Shown: piece after piece, positions 1 through 5,839 of the stretch
Position numbering within the stretch: the stretch's first letter is position 1
Layout of the letters: the number at the start of each line of letters is the position of its first letter
Origin: Verrucomicrobiota bacterium
Lineage (GTDB): Bacteria; Verrucomicrobiota; Verrucomicrobiia; Limisphaerales; JACRJZ01
Reading direction: 5' to 3'
Assembly: GCA_022711695.1 (NCBI GenBank)
Contig: JAKLEJ010000243.1
Span: 1 to 5,839, forward strand
DNA length: 5,839 bases
Notes under the pieces: model-generated
Database searches by the model: none
Told to the model about the DNA's origin: nothing
Seen by the model: the letters and a program-made list of their open reading frames with translations, nothing else
Position numbers and translations under genes: made by a program

Positions 1-2
1 CC

Positions 3-1040
3 ATGAGATACGCCGTTGCCGCCTGCCAGACTGACTTCGCCTGTCCCACCACCCGCGCCGAAATCGCGTCGCGCGTGGACCGCATGCTCACGATGATCGA
101 CGGCGCGGTCCTTGGCTATCGGCCGTTCTTCCCGGTGCGGCTGGTGGTCTTCCCGGAGTTCGCGCACGCCGCGCCGATCTATGCCAGCGTGCGGGCGCTG
201 CGCGAGAAGCTGGCGGTCCCCGTGCCCAACGAACACATCGAGCGCTACATCGCCAAGGCGCGCCAGCACGATCTCTACATCCAGACTGGCTCGTTCATCG
301 AAAGCGACCCCCGGTGGCCGGGCGCGCTGTTCAACACCACCTGCCTGGTCGGGCCGGAGGGTCTCCTGGCGAAGTACCGCAAAGTGAACCCGTGGCTGCC
401 CTGGGAAACGCACGCCAGCCCGCACGACTTGCCGGGCTATGCCGAAGAGCTGTTTCCCGTGGTCAGCACGCCCATCGGCCGGCTGGGTTGCGCCATCTGT
501 TACGACTGGCTGTTCCCCGAAGCCATTCGCCAGCTCGCGTTCAAGGGGGCGGAAGTGCTGATCCGGATCTCCGCCTACATGGATCCATGGGGCGCGACCC
601 CACCGATGGACTGGTGGACGGTGGTGAACCGCTGCCGGGCCCTCGAGAACATGGCCTTCGTGGTCGCCGCCAACCAGGGCGCTTCCCTGTCGAATTACGG
701 CCCGTTCTCCTGGCCCGGCGGCAGCATGGTGGTGGACTACGACGGCCGCATTCTGGCGCAGGCCGAGCCCGGCCCTGGCGAGAAGATCGTGGCGGCGGAG
801 ATCGACCTCGGGGCGCTGCGCGAAGCCCGGCAACGGCGGCTGGGACACAACCCGTTGGCCCACCTGCGGCGGGAGGTCTATCGTCAAGCGCCCGCCGGTT
901 ACCCTGTCGGGACCTTCACCATGGCCGCCGACCCCCGCGGCAACCGGATCGCCGAGGACAATGAAGCCGCTGTGCGCGCGGCGATCGAGGGTGTCCGGAA
1001 GACGCAGGCGGAAGGCCGGAATGGATCGGCCGAACCCTGA
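3..1040 (+). CDS. Nitrilase-superfamily carbon-nitrogen hydrolase
   Basis: A 345-residue cytosolic hydrolase of the nitrilase superfamily, which cleaves amide, nitrile or N-carbamoyl C-N bonds through a Glu-Lys-Cys triad. The triad is visible: E52 in VVFPEFAHAAP, K127 in KYRKVNPWLP, and the nucleophile C166 in GCAICYDWLFPEA. E135 just after the lysine motif could be the second conserved glutamate seen in amidases. Downstream, RCRALENMAFVVAANQ (about 210-225) and the glycine-rich PGGSMVVDYDGRIL (about 238-251) are the usual late-domain landmarks. The N-terminus MRYAVAACQT is the normal first beta strand, which supports the ATG at position 3; its ribosome site lies outside the window. The last 30 or so residues are polar and look like a variable tail. 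No signal peptide is seen. The exact substrate cannot be told from sequence; amidase, N-carbamoyl amino acid hydrolase and beta-ureidopropionase-like activities all remain possible. It is convergent with hypC, so it is not in that operon. Confidence 0.93.
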   Translation: MRYAVAACQTDFACPTTRAEIASRVDRMLTMIDGAVLGYRPFFPVRLVVFPEFAHAAPIYASVRALREKLAVPVPNEHIERYIAKARQHDLYIQTGSFIESDPRWPGALFNTTCLVGPEGLLAKYRKVNPWLPWETHASPHDLPGYAEELFPVVSTPIGRLGCAICYDWLFPEAIRQLAFKGAEVLIRISAYMDPWGATPPMDWWTVVNRCRALENMAFVVAANQGASLSNYGPFSWPGGSMVVDYDGRILAQAEPGPGEKIVAAEIDLGALREARQRRLGHNPLAHLRREVYRQAPAGYPVGTFTMAADPRGNRIAEDNEAAVRAAIEGVRKTQAEGRNGSAEP

Positions 1041-1088
1041 TCCGCAAACGGAGCGGGCGGGGACGGGAACGTCTGGACGGAAGCGGGG
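1041..1088. other. Convergent intergenic gap, no clear terminator
   Basis: These 48 bases separate the stop codons of the plus-strand hydrolase and the minus-strand hypC. The only hairpin seen is a 4-bp TCCG/CGGA stem with a CAAA loop at 1041-1052, directly after the hydrolase stop. It has no T-run on either side, so it does not make a convincing intrinsic terminator. Confidence 0.5.
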
Positions 1089-1358
1089 CTATGGGCCGGC
1101 CGGAGCGGGCGCGCCGGTCTCAAGATCGGCCAGTTCGTTCATCTGACGGAGGTACTCGAACACCTTCTGAGCCTCCTCTTCGTCCACGATGCTCAACGCG
1201 AACCCGACATGGACGACGACGTAGTCCCCGACTTTTGCCTCGGGCACGTAGGCCAGGCTGACCTCCTTGAGCACGCCGCCAAAATTGACTTTGCCAGCGC
1301 GCAGAAGGGGATCGCCTTCGACGATGCTTTCGATCCTGCCAGGAACGGCCAAACACAT
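1089..1358 (-). CDS. hypC: Hydrogenase maturation chaperone HypC
   Basis: An 89-residue HypC/HypF-partner protein (HypC/HybG/HupF family). Known role: after loss of Met1, Cys2 helps bind the iron carrying CN and CO ligands in the HypC-HypD complex, and the chaperone then delivers it to the NiFe hydrogenase large-subunit precursor in the cytoplasm. Seen here: the signature start MCLAVPGRI with Cys2, and VGDYVVVHVGFALS (43-56) holding the conserved histidine H50 of the OB-like barrel, followed by the helix DEEEAQKVFEYLRQM (59-73). Length is typical; the last residues (ETGAPAPAGP) are a Pro/Ala-rich tail. A longer open frame runs upstream to 1568, but the Cys2 rule fixes the start at the ATG at 1356-1358. 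It lies 7 bp after the hypF stop. A GGAG at 1373-1376 sits 14 bases before the ATG, longer than ideal, so translational coupling to hypF is likely. It is the last gene of the minus-strand array; hypD and hypE do not follow. Confidence 0.96.
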   Translation of the reverse strand: MCLAVPGRIESIVEGDPLLRAGKVNFGGVLKEVSLAYVPEAKVGDYVVVHVGFALSIVDEEEAQKVFEYLRQMNELADLETGAPAPAGP

Positions 1359-1365
1359 AATCGCT

Positions 1366-3705
1366 TCAAGTGCTCCGCGCGAGCCGCGCCGCCAGCGCCT
1401 GGCCCAGGGCCACCCCGCCGTCGTTCGGCGGCACACGCTGATGCCAGTATGGCGCAAATCCGGCGGCGCGCAACCGCCGAACCGCCTGCTCGGCCAGATA
1501 CCGATTCTGGAAGCAGCCTCCCGTGAGAGCCACCCGCGGCTCGCCCGCCAGGGTCGCCAAGGCCACAATTGCTTCCACCAGCGCGTTGTGAAAGCGGGCG
1601 GAGATGAGCCCGATGGAAACGCCCGCCCCGGCGTCCGCGAGCGCTGACCGCAGAAGCGGCCCCCAATCGAGGATGCGGGGCCGCCGGCCGCCGGCGGTTT
1701 CGTCTCGGCGAGCGTCGTCCGCCACCGGCATCGGATAGGCTTCCGCCGTGTCCATCCCCTCGAGGGCGAACTCCAGGTCCATGGCCGCCTGGCCCTCGAA
1801 GCGCAGGATCTGGCGCAAGCCGGCCACGCTGGCCAATGCGTCGAACAGCCGGCCCATGCTCGAGGTCAGCGGCGCATTGATCCCCTGGCGCAACACAACC
1901 CTGAGGGCGGCCCGCTCTTCCGCGGTGAACGCCTTCACCGGCGCCAGCGAATCCATCTCGAACACGCCTTCGCCGAAGAGCCCGAACAGGGCGCCCAAGG
2001 CGGAGCGGCGCGGTTCTTTCACGGCCTTATCCCCGCCGGGCAGCCGAAAGACGCGCAGATGACCGACACGCTCGAATCCATCGGCTGTGACCTTCAGAAA
2101 CTCGCCGCCCCAAACCGTGCCGTCCTCGCCCAAACCGGTGCCGTCCCAGGAAACGCCCAGGACGGGCGGCCGCAGGCGGTTTTCCGCCATGCAGGCCAGC
2201 ACATGGGCGTAATGATGCTGCACGCCCAGGAGCGGCAGGCCGCTCTCGCGGGCGTGGCGGGTGGAAAGGTAATCCGGATGCAGGTCGGCGGCGACGCGCT
2301 GGGCGGGCGCGGCATGGAGCTGCTGCAGATCCGCCACCGCCCGCTGGAAGGCGCGCAACGCCGGCTCGTTCTCGAGGTCCCCAATGTGCTGGCTGAGGAA
2401 CACCTGCTCGCCCACCGCCAGGGCCGCGGTGTTCTTCAGGTGAGCGCCCACCGCCAGCACGACGGGCGCGGGGGCGGTCTCTGGGCCGGGCGATTCGATC
2501 GGGACCGGGAGCGGGGCGTAACCGCGGGCCCGGCGCATGACCAGTTCGCGGCCCAGCATCACGCGGACGATCGAATCGTCCACGTGCCGCACAATCGGCC
2601 GGTTGTGCGCGAGGAAGAGGTCGGCCAGGCCCCCCAGGCGCGACAACGCTTCGTGTTCATCGGTGCAGATAGGTTCGTCCGAGAGATTGCCGCTGGTGGC
2701 TACCACGGGGGCGGCCAGTTCCGACATCAGCAGGTGATGCAGGGGCGTATAAGGGAGCATGGCGCCCAGGTACGGGTTCGCCGGCGCCACGAGATCGGAC
2801 AGGCGCGAGGCCGGAGGCGACGGGACCCGCAGACGGCGCAGCAACACGATGGGCGACTCCGGCGAGAGCAGAAGCCGCGACTCGAGGTCGTCCGCCTGGC
2901 AATGGCGGCGCGCCTCCTCCAGCGACGGGAACATGAGGGCCAGCGGTTTCTCCTCCCGATGTTTCCGGTCGCGCAGGCGCCGCACCGCCGCGTCATCGCC
3001 CGCGGCGGCCATCAGGTGAAACCCGCCCAGGCCCTTGACCGCCACCACCTGTCCCGCGCGAAGCGCCTGGACAGTCCGGCGGAGCGCCTCGTCCGCGGCC
3101 GCCAGCACGGCGCCGGCCGCATCCCAGAGCTCCAGACGCGGCCCGCATTCCGGGCAGGCGTTGGGTTGGGCATGAAAGCGGCGGTCGCCGGGATCGTCGT
3201 ACTCCGCCTGGCAGCGCGGGCACATGACGAAGCCGGCCATGGAAGTCCCGGCGCGGTCGTAGGGCAACGAGCGGATGATGCTGAAGCGCGGGCCGCAATG
3301 GGTGCAATTGGTGAAGGGGTAACGGAAGCGGCGGTTGGACGGATCGAAGATCTCGCGCCGGCACTCGGCGCACGTGGCGATGTCCGGCAGAATCAGCGCC
3401 GTGGGCGCGCCCGCCACGGCGCTGGGACGGATGACAAAATCCTCGAATCCCGCCGGGTCCAGCCAGGCGGTCTCCAGGCTCTGAATCGCGCTGTGCGGCG
3501 GTTTCTCGGCGTCCAACCGAAGCAGGAAGCGCTGCAGGTCCGCCGCAGAACCTTCCGCTTCGACGATCACGCCCTGCGGCGAATTGCTCACCCAGCCCTT
3601 CAGGCCCAGGCTCCGGGCCAGCCGGTAAACGAAAGGCCGGAACCCAACGCCCTGCACGACCCCGTGAATCCGAACGCAAAGGCGGTTCAGGTCAGGGGCG
3701 GACAT
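1366..3705 (-). CDS. hypF: Carbamoyltransferase HypF (NiFe hydrogenase maturation)
   Basis: A 779-residue full-length HypF (the family is usually about 750). Known role: it uses carbamoyl phosphate and ATP to make carbamoyl-AMP, then carbamoylates the C-terminal cysteine of HypE, the first step toward the hydrogenase cyanide ligands. All domains are intact. The acylphosphatase domain (about 8-95) has VVQGVGFRPF with R23, and N41. Two C-x2-C-x18-C-x2-C zinc fingers use C112, C115, C134, C137 and C162, C165, C184, C187. A YrdC/Sua5-like domain (about 203-390) carries KGLGGFHL, ATSGNLSDEPI and HVDDSIVR. The Kae1-like domain (about 410-775) carries VQHHYAHVLACMAEN (495-509), WDGTGLGEDGTVWGGE (520-535), GGCFQN (729-734) and NDGGVALGQ (761-769). 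ATG 3705 is the only standard start: reading upstream in frame meets a stop near 3777 with no ATG, GTG or TTG. It is 92 bp from the small membrane gene upstream and 7 bp from hypC, with which it forms a natural pair. No key residue appears to be missing. Confidence 0.97.
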   Translation of the reverse strand: MSAPDLNRLCVRIHGVVQGVGFRPFVYRLARSLGLKGWVSNSPQGVIVEAEGSAADLQRFLLRLDAEKPPHSAIQSLETAWLDPAGFEDFVIRPSAVAGAPTALILPDIATCAECRREIFDPSNRRFRYPFTNCTHCGPRFSIIRSLPYDRAGTSMAGFVMCPRCQAEYDDPGDRRFHAQPNACPECGPRLELWDAAGAVLAAADEALRRTVQALRAGQVVAVKGLGGFHLMAAAGDDAAVRRLRDRKHREEKPLALMFPSLEEARRHCQADDLESRLLLSPESPIVLLRRLRVPSPPASRLSDLVAPANPYLGAMLPYTPLHHLLMSELAAPVVATSGNLSDEPICTDEHEALSRLGGLADLFLAHNRPIVRHVDDSIVRVMLGRELVMRRARGYAPLPVPIESPGPETAPAPVVLAVGAHLKNTAALAVGEQVFLSQHIGDLENEPALRAFQRAVADLQQLHAAPAQRVAADLHPDYLSTRHARESGLPLLGVQHHYAHVLACMAENRLRPPVLGVSWDGTGLGEDGTVWGGEFLKVTADGFERVGHLRVFRLPGGDKAVKEPRRSALGALFGLFGEGVFEMDSLAPVKAFTAEERAALRVVLRQGINAPLTSSMGRLFDALASVAGLRQILRFEGQAAMDLEFALEGMDTAEAYPMPVADDARRDETAGGRRPRILDWGPLLRSALADAGAGVSIGLISARFHNALVEAIVALATLAGEPRVALTGGCFQNRYLAEQAVRRLRAAGFAPYWHQRVPPNDGGVALGQALAARLARST

Positions 3706-3721
3706 GGGTGCATGCGGGCGA

Positions 3722-3727
3722 TCCCTC
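3722..3727 (-). promoter_or_regulatory. Possible ribosome binding site for hypF
   Basis: The minus strand reads GAGGGA here, the best purine-rich match in the hypF leader. It is 16 bases from the hypF ATG at 3705, which is long, but 8 bases from an out-of-frame ATG at 3711-3713. The arm CGATCC/GGATCG of a small inverted repeat (3719-3724 with 3747-3752) overlaps it. No other candidate is closer to hypF. Confidence 0.35.
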
Positions 3728-3797
3728 GAGGTCGCCGGCCCAGGTTGGATCGGGGAAAGGGCGTCCCGGGCTCTTCATGGCGCGAGTCCTGCATGGC

Positions 3798-3998
3798 TCA
3801 GAACAGCGTGTAGATGAACGGCGCCAGGCCCGTGCCGGTCAGCAGCACCAGCGCGCCAAAGAAGAGCAGCACGGCCACGATCGGCAGGAGCCACCATTTC
3901 TTGTTGTCGCGCAAGAACCACCAGAGCTCGGCCAGAAAGCCCGGGCTGGTCTCCTCCCGGGCGGCGCGCTCGAATTCGTTTTGCCGCTGTTCTTTCAT
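3798..3998 (-). CDS. DUF5989/SxtK-like small membrane protein
   Basis: A 66-residue single-span protein. The N-terminal 20 residues are charged (MKEQRQNEFERAAREE). A conserved-looking amphipathic stretch FLAELWWFLRDNKKWW (21-36) follows, then one membrane helix LLPIVAVLLFFGALVLL (about 37-53) and a short C-terminus ending APFIYTLF. The pattern ELWxFLRxxKKxWLLP followed by a helix and ending APFIYTLF matches, from memory, the DUF5989 family, whose members accompany carbamoyltransferases; SxtK of saxitoxin clusters is of this kind. Biochemical function is unknown; holding the cytosolic enzyme at the membrane is a plausible inference. The ATG at 3998 is preferred, 30 bp after the sxtJ-like stop. 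A TTG at 4019 would add seven residues and leave a 9-bp gap; neither start has a strong ribosome site. Third gene of the carbamoyltransferase module. Confidence 0.85.
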   Translation of the reverse strand: MKEQRQNEFERAAREETSPGFLAELWWFLRDNKKWWLLPIVAVLLFFGALVLLTGTGLAPFIYTLF

Positions 3999-4028
3999 GG
4001 GTCGGTCAGTCTGCCGCAATCCCCGGAC

Positions 4029-4445
4029 TCAATATTGCCTGAAGTATCGCGAAATGTCACGCGGCTGCTGCTTGGGAACCCAGAACGACGGCCGGTCGGG
4101 TTGCCGGCGCCGGCCCAGGGGATCCCGTCCGCGCAGGCGGAACCACAGGCTGAAGGGGGTGATGACCGCAAAGAACAGGAAGAGCAGCACGGCCTGCGAG
4201 ACCAGCCAGCCCAGCGGGAAAGCCGCGACGGTGGCGGCGATGAAGAGCCAGCGGACCAGGCCCGGCCGGATGAGCCCCGACACCCCCACACCCACCGCCA
4301 GCAGACAGAGAATGGGGCCGAGGCGGTGGTGTCCGCGCGCCAGCCACTCGTACAGTCCCAGCGCCAGCCCAAACGCCAGCCAAGCGCCGGCGAACTGCCG
4401 GAGGACTTTTGCGCTGGGGCGCAGGGGAAGATCGGCCCATCTCAT
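4029..4445 (-). CDS. SxtJ-family membrane protein
   Basis: A 138-residue polytopic membrane protein. It begins MRWADLPLRPSAKVLRQFA, resembling the RWxDIPFxPxxRxLRQFA opening typical of the SxtJ family. Hydrophobic segments lie at about 17-36, 42-60 and 63-102; the last is long enough for two helices, giving three or four spans. The basic, proline-rich tail contains FWVPKQQ (121-127) and ends YFRQY, again as in SxtJ proteins. Function is unproven in any organism I know of; the family is recognised because it follows SxtI-type carbamoyltransferases. It starts 12 bp after the carbamoyltransferase stop. The bases before the ATG are C-rich with no Shine-Dalgarno match, so translation is probably coupled to the upstream gene. 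The small DUF5989-like gene follows. The first in-frame Met is used and fits the family N-terminus. Confidence 0.85.
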   Translation of the reverse strand: MRWADLPLRPSAKVLRQFAGAWLAFGLALGLYEWLARGHHRLGPILCLLAVGVGVSGLIRPGLVRWLFIAATVAAFPLGWLVSQAVLLFLFFAVITPFSLWFRLRGRDPLGRRRQPDRPSFWVPKQQPRDISRYFRQY

Positions 4446-4457
4446 GGCGCGCGGGGG

Positions 4458-5839
4458 TCAGTCCGGTTCGAACCGGGCGAGGTATTTGTCCCGCTCGGCC
4501 GCAGTCAGAGCCGCATCCATCTGCTCTTTGCGAATCACGATGTCCTCCAGCACCAGCAGGTCCATGTCCGTGGCCAGAAAACACCGGAAGGCGTCCTGAG
4601 GCGCGCACACAATGGGCTCTCCGCGAACGTTGAAACTGGTGTTCACGAGCATGGGGCAGCCGGTCAGGCGGTGAAAGGCTTTCAGGAGGCGGAAGAACCG
4701 CCCATGCCGTTCTTCGTCCACCGTCTGCAGCCGGGCGCTATAGTCCACATGCGTGATGGCCGGAACGGTCGAACGCGGGATGTTGACGCGCTGCCGCAAG
4801 TCGGGATGTTCGGACATGCGCCGCTGGTCGGCCTCCGCCAACGGCAGGCGGCGCCCTTCCAGCACCGGCGCGGTGAAGAGCATGTAGGGGCTCTCCTGGC
4901 CGGCGCGCACGTCGAAGAACTCGGCGGCGTGATCGCGCAGAACCGCCGGGGCAAAGGGGCGGAAGCTCTCGCGAAACTTGATTTTCAGGTTCATGGCCGC
5001 CTGCATGCCGGGGTGGCGGGCGTCGCCCAGGATGCTGCGCGCCCCCAGGGCGCGCGGACCAAACTCCATCCGCCCCTGGAACCAGCCCACGATGCGGCCC
5101 GCGGCCAGCTCGGCCGCCACCGTCTCGAGCAGGCGCGCCTCGTCGGAAAACCGCTCGTGAGGAGCCCGGACCGCCTCCAGCAGGGCCGCGATGTCGTCGC
5201 TGGAGAAGCGGGGCCCCAGGAGACTGCCCCGCTGCGAGTCGCGCCCGTTCGTCCGGCGCGGCCGCTCCAGGAGCTGATGCCAGACGAACAGCGCCGCGCC
5301 CAACGCGCCGCCGGCGTCGCCCGCGGCCGGTTGAATCCAGAGGTTCTTGAACACGTTCTCGCGAAGCAGGCGGCCGTTGGCCACGCAGTTCAAGGCCACC
5401 CCGCCGGCCAGGACCAGGTTCTCGGACTTCGTTTGGCGGCGCGCCTCGCGGGCCATGTTCAGGACGATCTCCTCGGTGACCTGCTGCACGCTGGCCGCCA
5501 GATCCATGTGGCGCTGTTCCAGAGTGCTCTCGGGCCGGCGCGGCGGCCCCCCGAAAAGCCGGTCGAACCGCTCGTTGGTCATGGTCAGCCCCTGGCAATA
5601 GTTGAAGCAGTCCATGTTCATCCAGAAGCTCCCATCGGCCCGCAGATCGACCAGATGCTCGAGGATGGCTTGTGCGTAAACCGGCCGCCCGTAAGGGGCC
5701 AACCCCATCAGCTTGTATTCGCCGCTGTTGACCTTGAACCCGCAGTAGTAGGTGAACGCGGAGTAGAGCAGCCCCAGCGAGTGGGGAAATTGCATCTGGG
5801 AGAGGAGCCGCAGCCGGTTGCCCTCGCCGACCCCCAGCG
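4458..5839 (-). CDS. O-carbamoyltransferase, NodU/CmcH/SxtI family (5' partial)
   Basis: The C-terminal three quarters of a carbamoyltransferase, about 460 residues visible of a family length near 570-610. The frame stays open to the window edge, and the translation before the first Met at 5795 (LGVGEGNRLRLLSQ, 5796-5837) matches family sequence, so that Met is internal and the true start lies beyond 5839. Known chemistry: a Kae1-like N-terminal domain makes carbamoyl-AMP from carbamoyl phosphate and ATP, then moves the carbamoyl group to an acceptor hydroxyl (nodulation factor, cephem, tobramycin, saxitoxin). Numbering from the Met at 5795: FPHSLGLLYSAFTYYCGF (3-20) and GEYKLMGLAPYG (25-36); LAGGVALNCVANGRL (129-143); PAAGDAGGALGAAL (156-169), whose Asp160 is likely a metal ligand; then the C-terminal domain with GWFQGRMEFGPRALGARS (237-254), FRESFRPFAPAVL (274-286) and VNTSFNVRGEPIV (384-396). 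The His-rich metal motif is expected in the missing part. Acceptor unknown. First visible gene of the array, followed by sxtJ-like and DUF5989-like genes, which places it nearest SxtI. Confidence 0.94.
   Translation of the reverse strand, partial: LGVGEGNRLRLLSQMQFPHSLGLLYSAFTYYCGFKVNSGEYKLMGLAPYGRPVYAQAILEHLVDLRADGSFWMNMDCFNYCQGLTMTNERFDRLFGGPPRRPESTLEQRHMDLAASVQQVTEEIVLNMAREARRQTKSENLVLAGGVALNCVANGRLLRENVFKNLWIQPAAGDAGGALGAALFVWHQLLERPRRTNGRDSQRGSLLGPRFSSDDIAALLEAVRAPHERFSDEARLLETVAAELAAGRIVGWFQGRMEFGPRALGARSILGDARHPGMQAAMNLKIKFRESFRPFAPAVLRDHAAEFFDVRAGQESPYMLFTAPVLEGRRLPLAEADQRRMSEHPDLRQRVNIPRSTVPAITHVDYSARLQTVDEERHGRFFRLLKAFHRLTGCPMLVNTSFNVRGEPIVCAPQDAFRCFLATDMDLLVLEDIVIRKEQMDAALTAAERDKYLARFEPD

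Noticed and set aside
1041..1052. Intrinsic terminator after the hydrolase (TCCG-CAAA-CGGA).
   Set aside because: The stem is only 4 bp and no T-run follows.
1359..1568. N-terminal extension of hypC up to position 1568.
   Set aside because: The extension overlaps the hypF 3' end in another frame and has no family similarity. HypC must begin Met-Cys, which fixes the start at 1358.
3687..3794. A 35-residue minus-strand peptide between the DUF5989-like gene and hypF as a real gene.
   Set aside because: It has no recognisable features and overlaps the hypF start. The sequence is Pro/Arg-rich as expected of random GC-rich DNA. It is kept only as part of the leader observation.
2059..3813. A 584-codon open frame on the plus strand, opposite hypF.
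   Set aside because: It lies almost wholly antisense to a complete HypF with all domains and motifs. Its translation is rich in Arg, Gly, Ala, Gln and His with no recognisable motif, which is typical of shadow frames in GC-rich DNA.
4057..4608. Minus-strand open frame of 183 codons (and a 125-codon frame at 3995-4372) overlapping the sxtJ-like gene.
   Set aside because: Both are out of frame with the recognisable SxtJ-family and carbamoyltransferase products, and their translations are low-complexity Arg/Ala/Gly/Pro.
4738..5598. Minus-strand open frame of 286 codons inside the carbamoyltransferase.
   Set aside because: It is a frame-shifted shadow of the carbamoyltransferase, whose own frame carries all the expected motifs.
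4458..5795. Carbamoyltransferase as a complete 445-residue gene starting at the Met at 5795.
   Set aside because: The frame continues open to the window edge with family-like residues (GVGEGNRLRLL) before that Met, and the N-terminal metal-binding part would be missing. It is a longer gene cut by the window.

Overview
This is a GC-rich bacterial window with very tight gene packing. No repeats, RNA genes, mobile elements or CRISPR arrays are visible. The base composition and gene types would fit a free-living soil or sediment bacterium (for example Acidobacteria, Verrucomicrobia or a proteobacterium), but the window holds no good taxonomic marker, so this is only a guess.

Layout, left to right. 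(1) A plus-strand nitrilase-superfamily carbon-nitrogen hydrolase (3-1040) has its Glu-Lys-Cys triad intact. (2) A 48-bp convergent gap follows. (3) Everything from 1089 to the right edge is on the minus strand and reads, in order of transcription: a large carbamoyltransferase of the NodU/CmcH/SxtI/TobZ type (4458 to beyond 5839, N-terminus cut by the window edge); an SxtJ-family membrane protein (4029-4445); a small DUF5989/SxtK-like single-span membrane protein (3798-3998); hypF (1366-3705); and hypC (1089-1358). Gaps within this array are 12, 30, 92 and 7 bp, so it could be one transcription unit, although the 92-bp gap before hypF could hold a separate promoter.

How the genes fit together. 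HypF and HypC are maturation factors for NiFe hydrogenases. HypF makes carbamoyl-AMP and carbamoylates HypE on the way to the cyanide ligands, and HypC chaperones the iron-ligand assembly with HypD. The three upstream genes have the order and family content of sxtI-sxtJ-sxtK, first named in cyanobacterial saxitoxin clusters. The large enzyme should transfer a carbamoyl group to a hydroxyl of an unknown acceptor, and the two small membrane proteins may tether it or help it at the membrane. HypF and the SxtI-type enzyme share a Kae1-like fold and carbamoyl-adenylate chemistry, so the window pairs two distinct carbamoyl-transfer systems. The other hyp genes (A, B, D, E) and the hydrogenase structural genes are absent. 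hypC is the last gene of the array and runs into the convergent hydrolase, so the usual hypF-hypC-hypD-hypE continuation is interrupted here.

The most interesting point is the SxtIJK-like module outside any visible saxitoxin context and next to hypFC. Everything else is ordinary protein-coding sequence. A 584-codon plus-strand open frame opposite hypF is judged to be a high-GC shadow.
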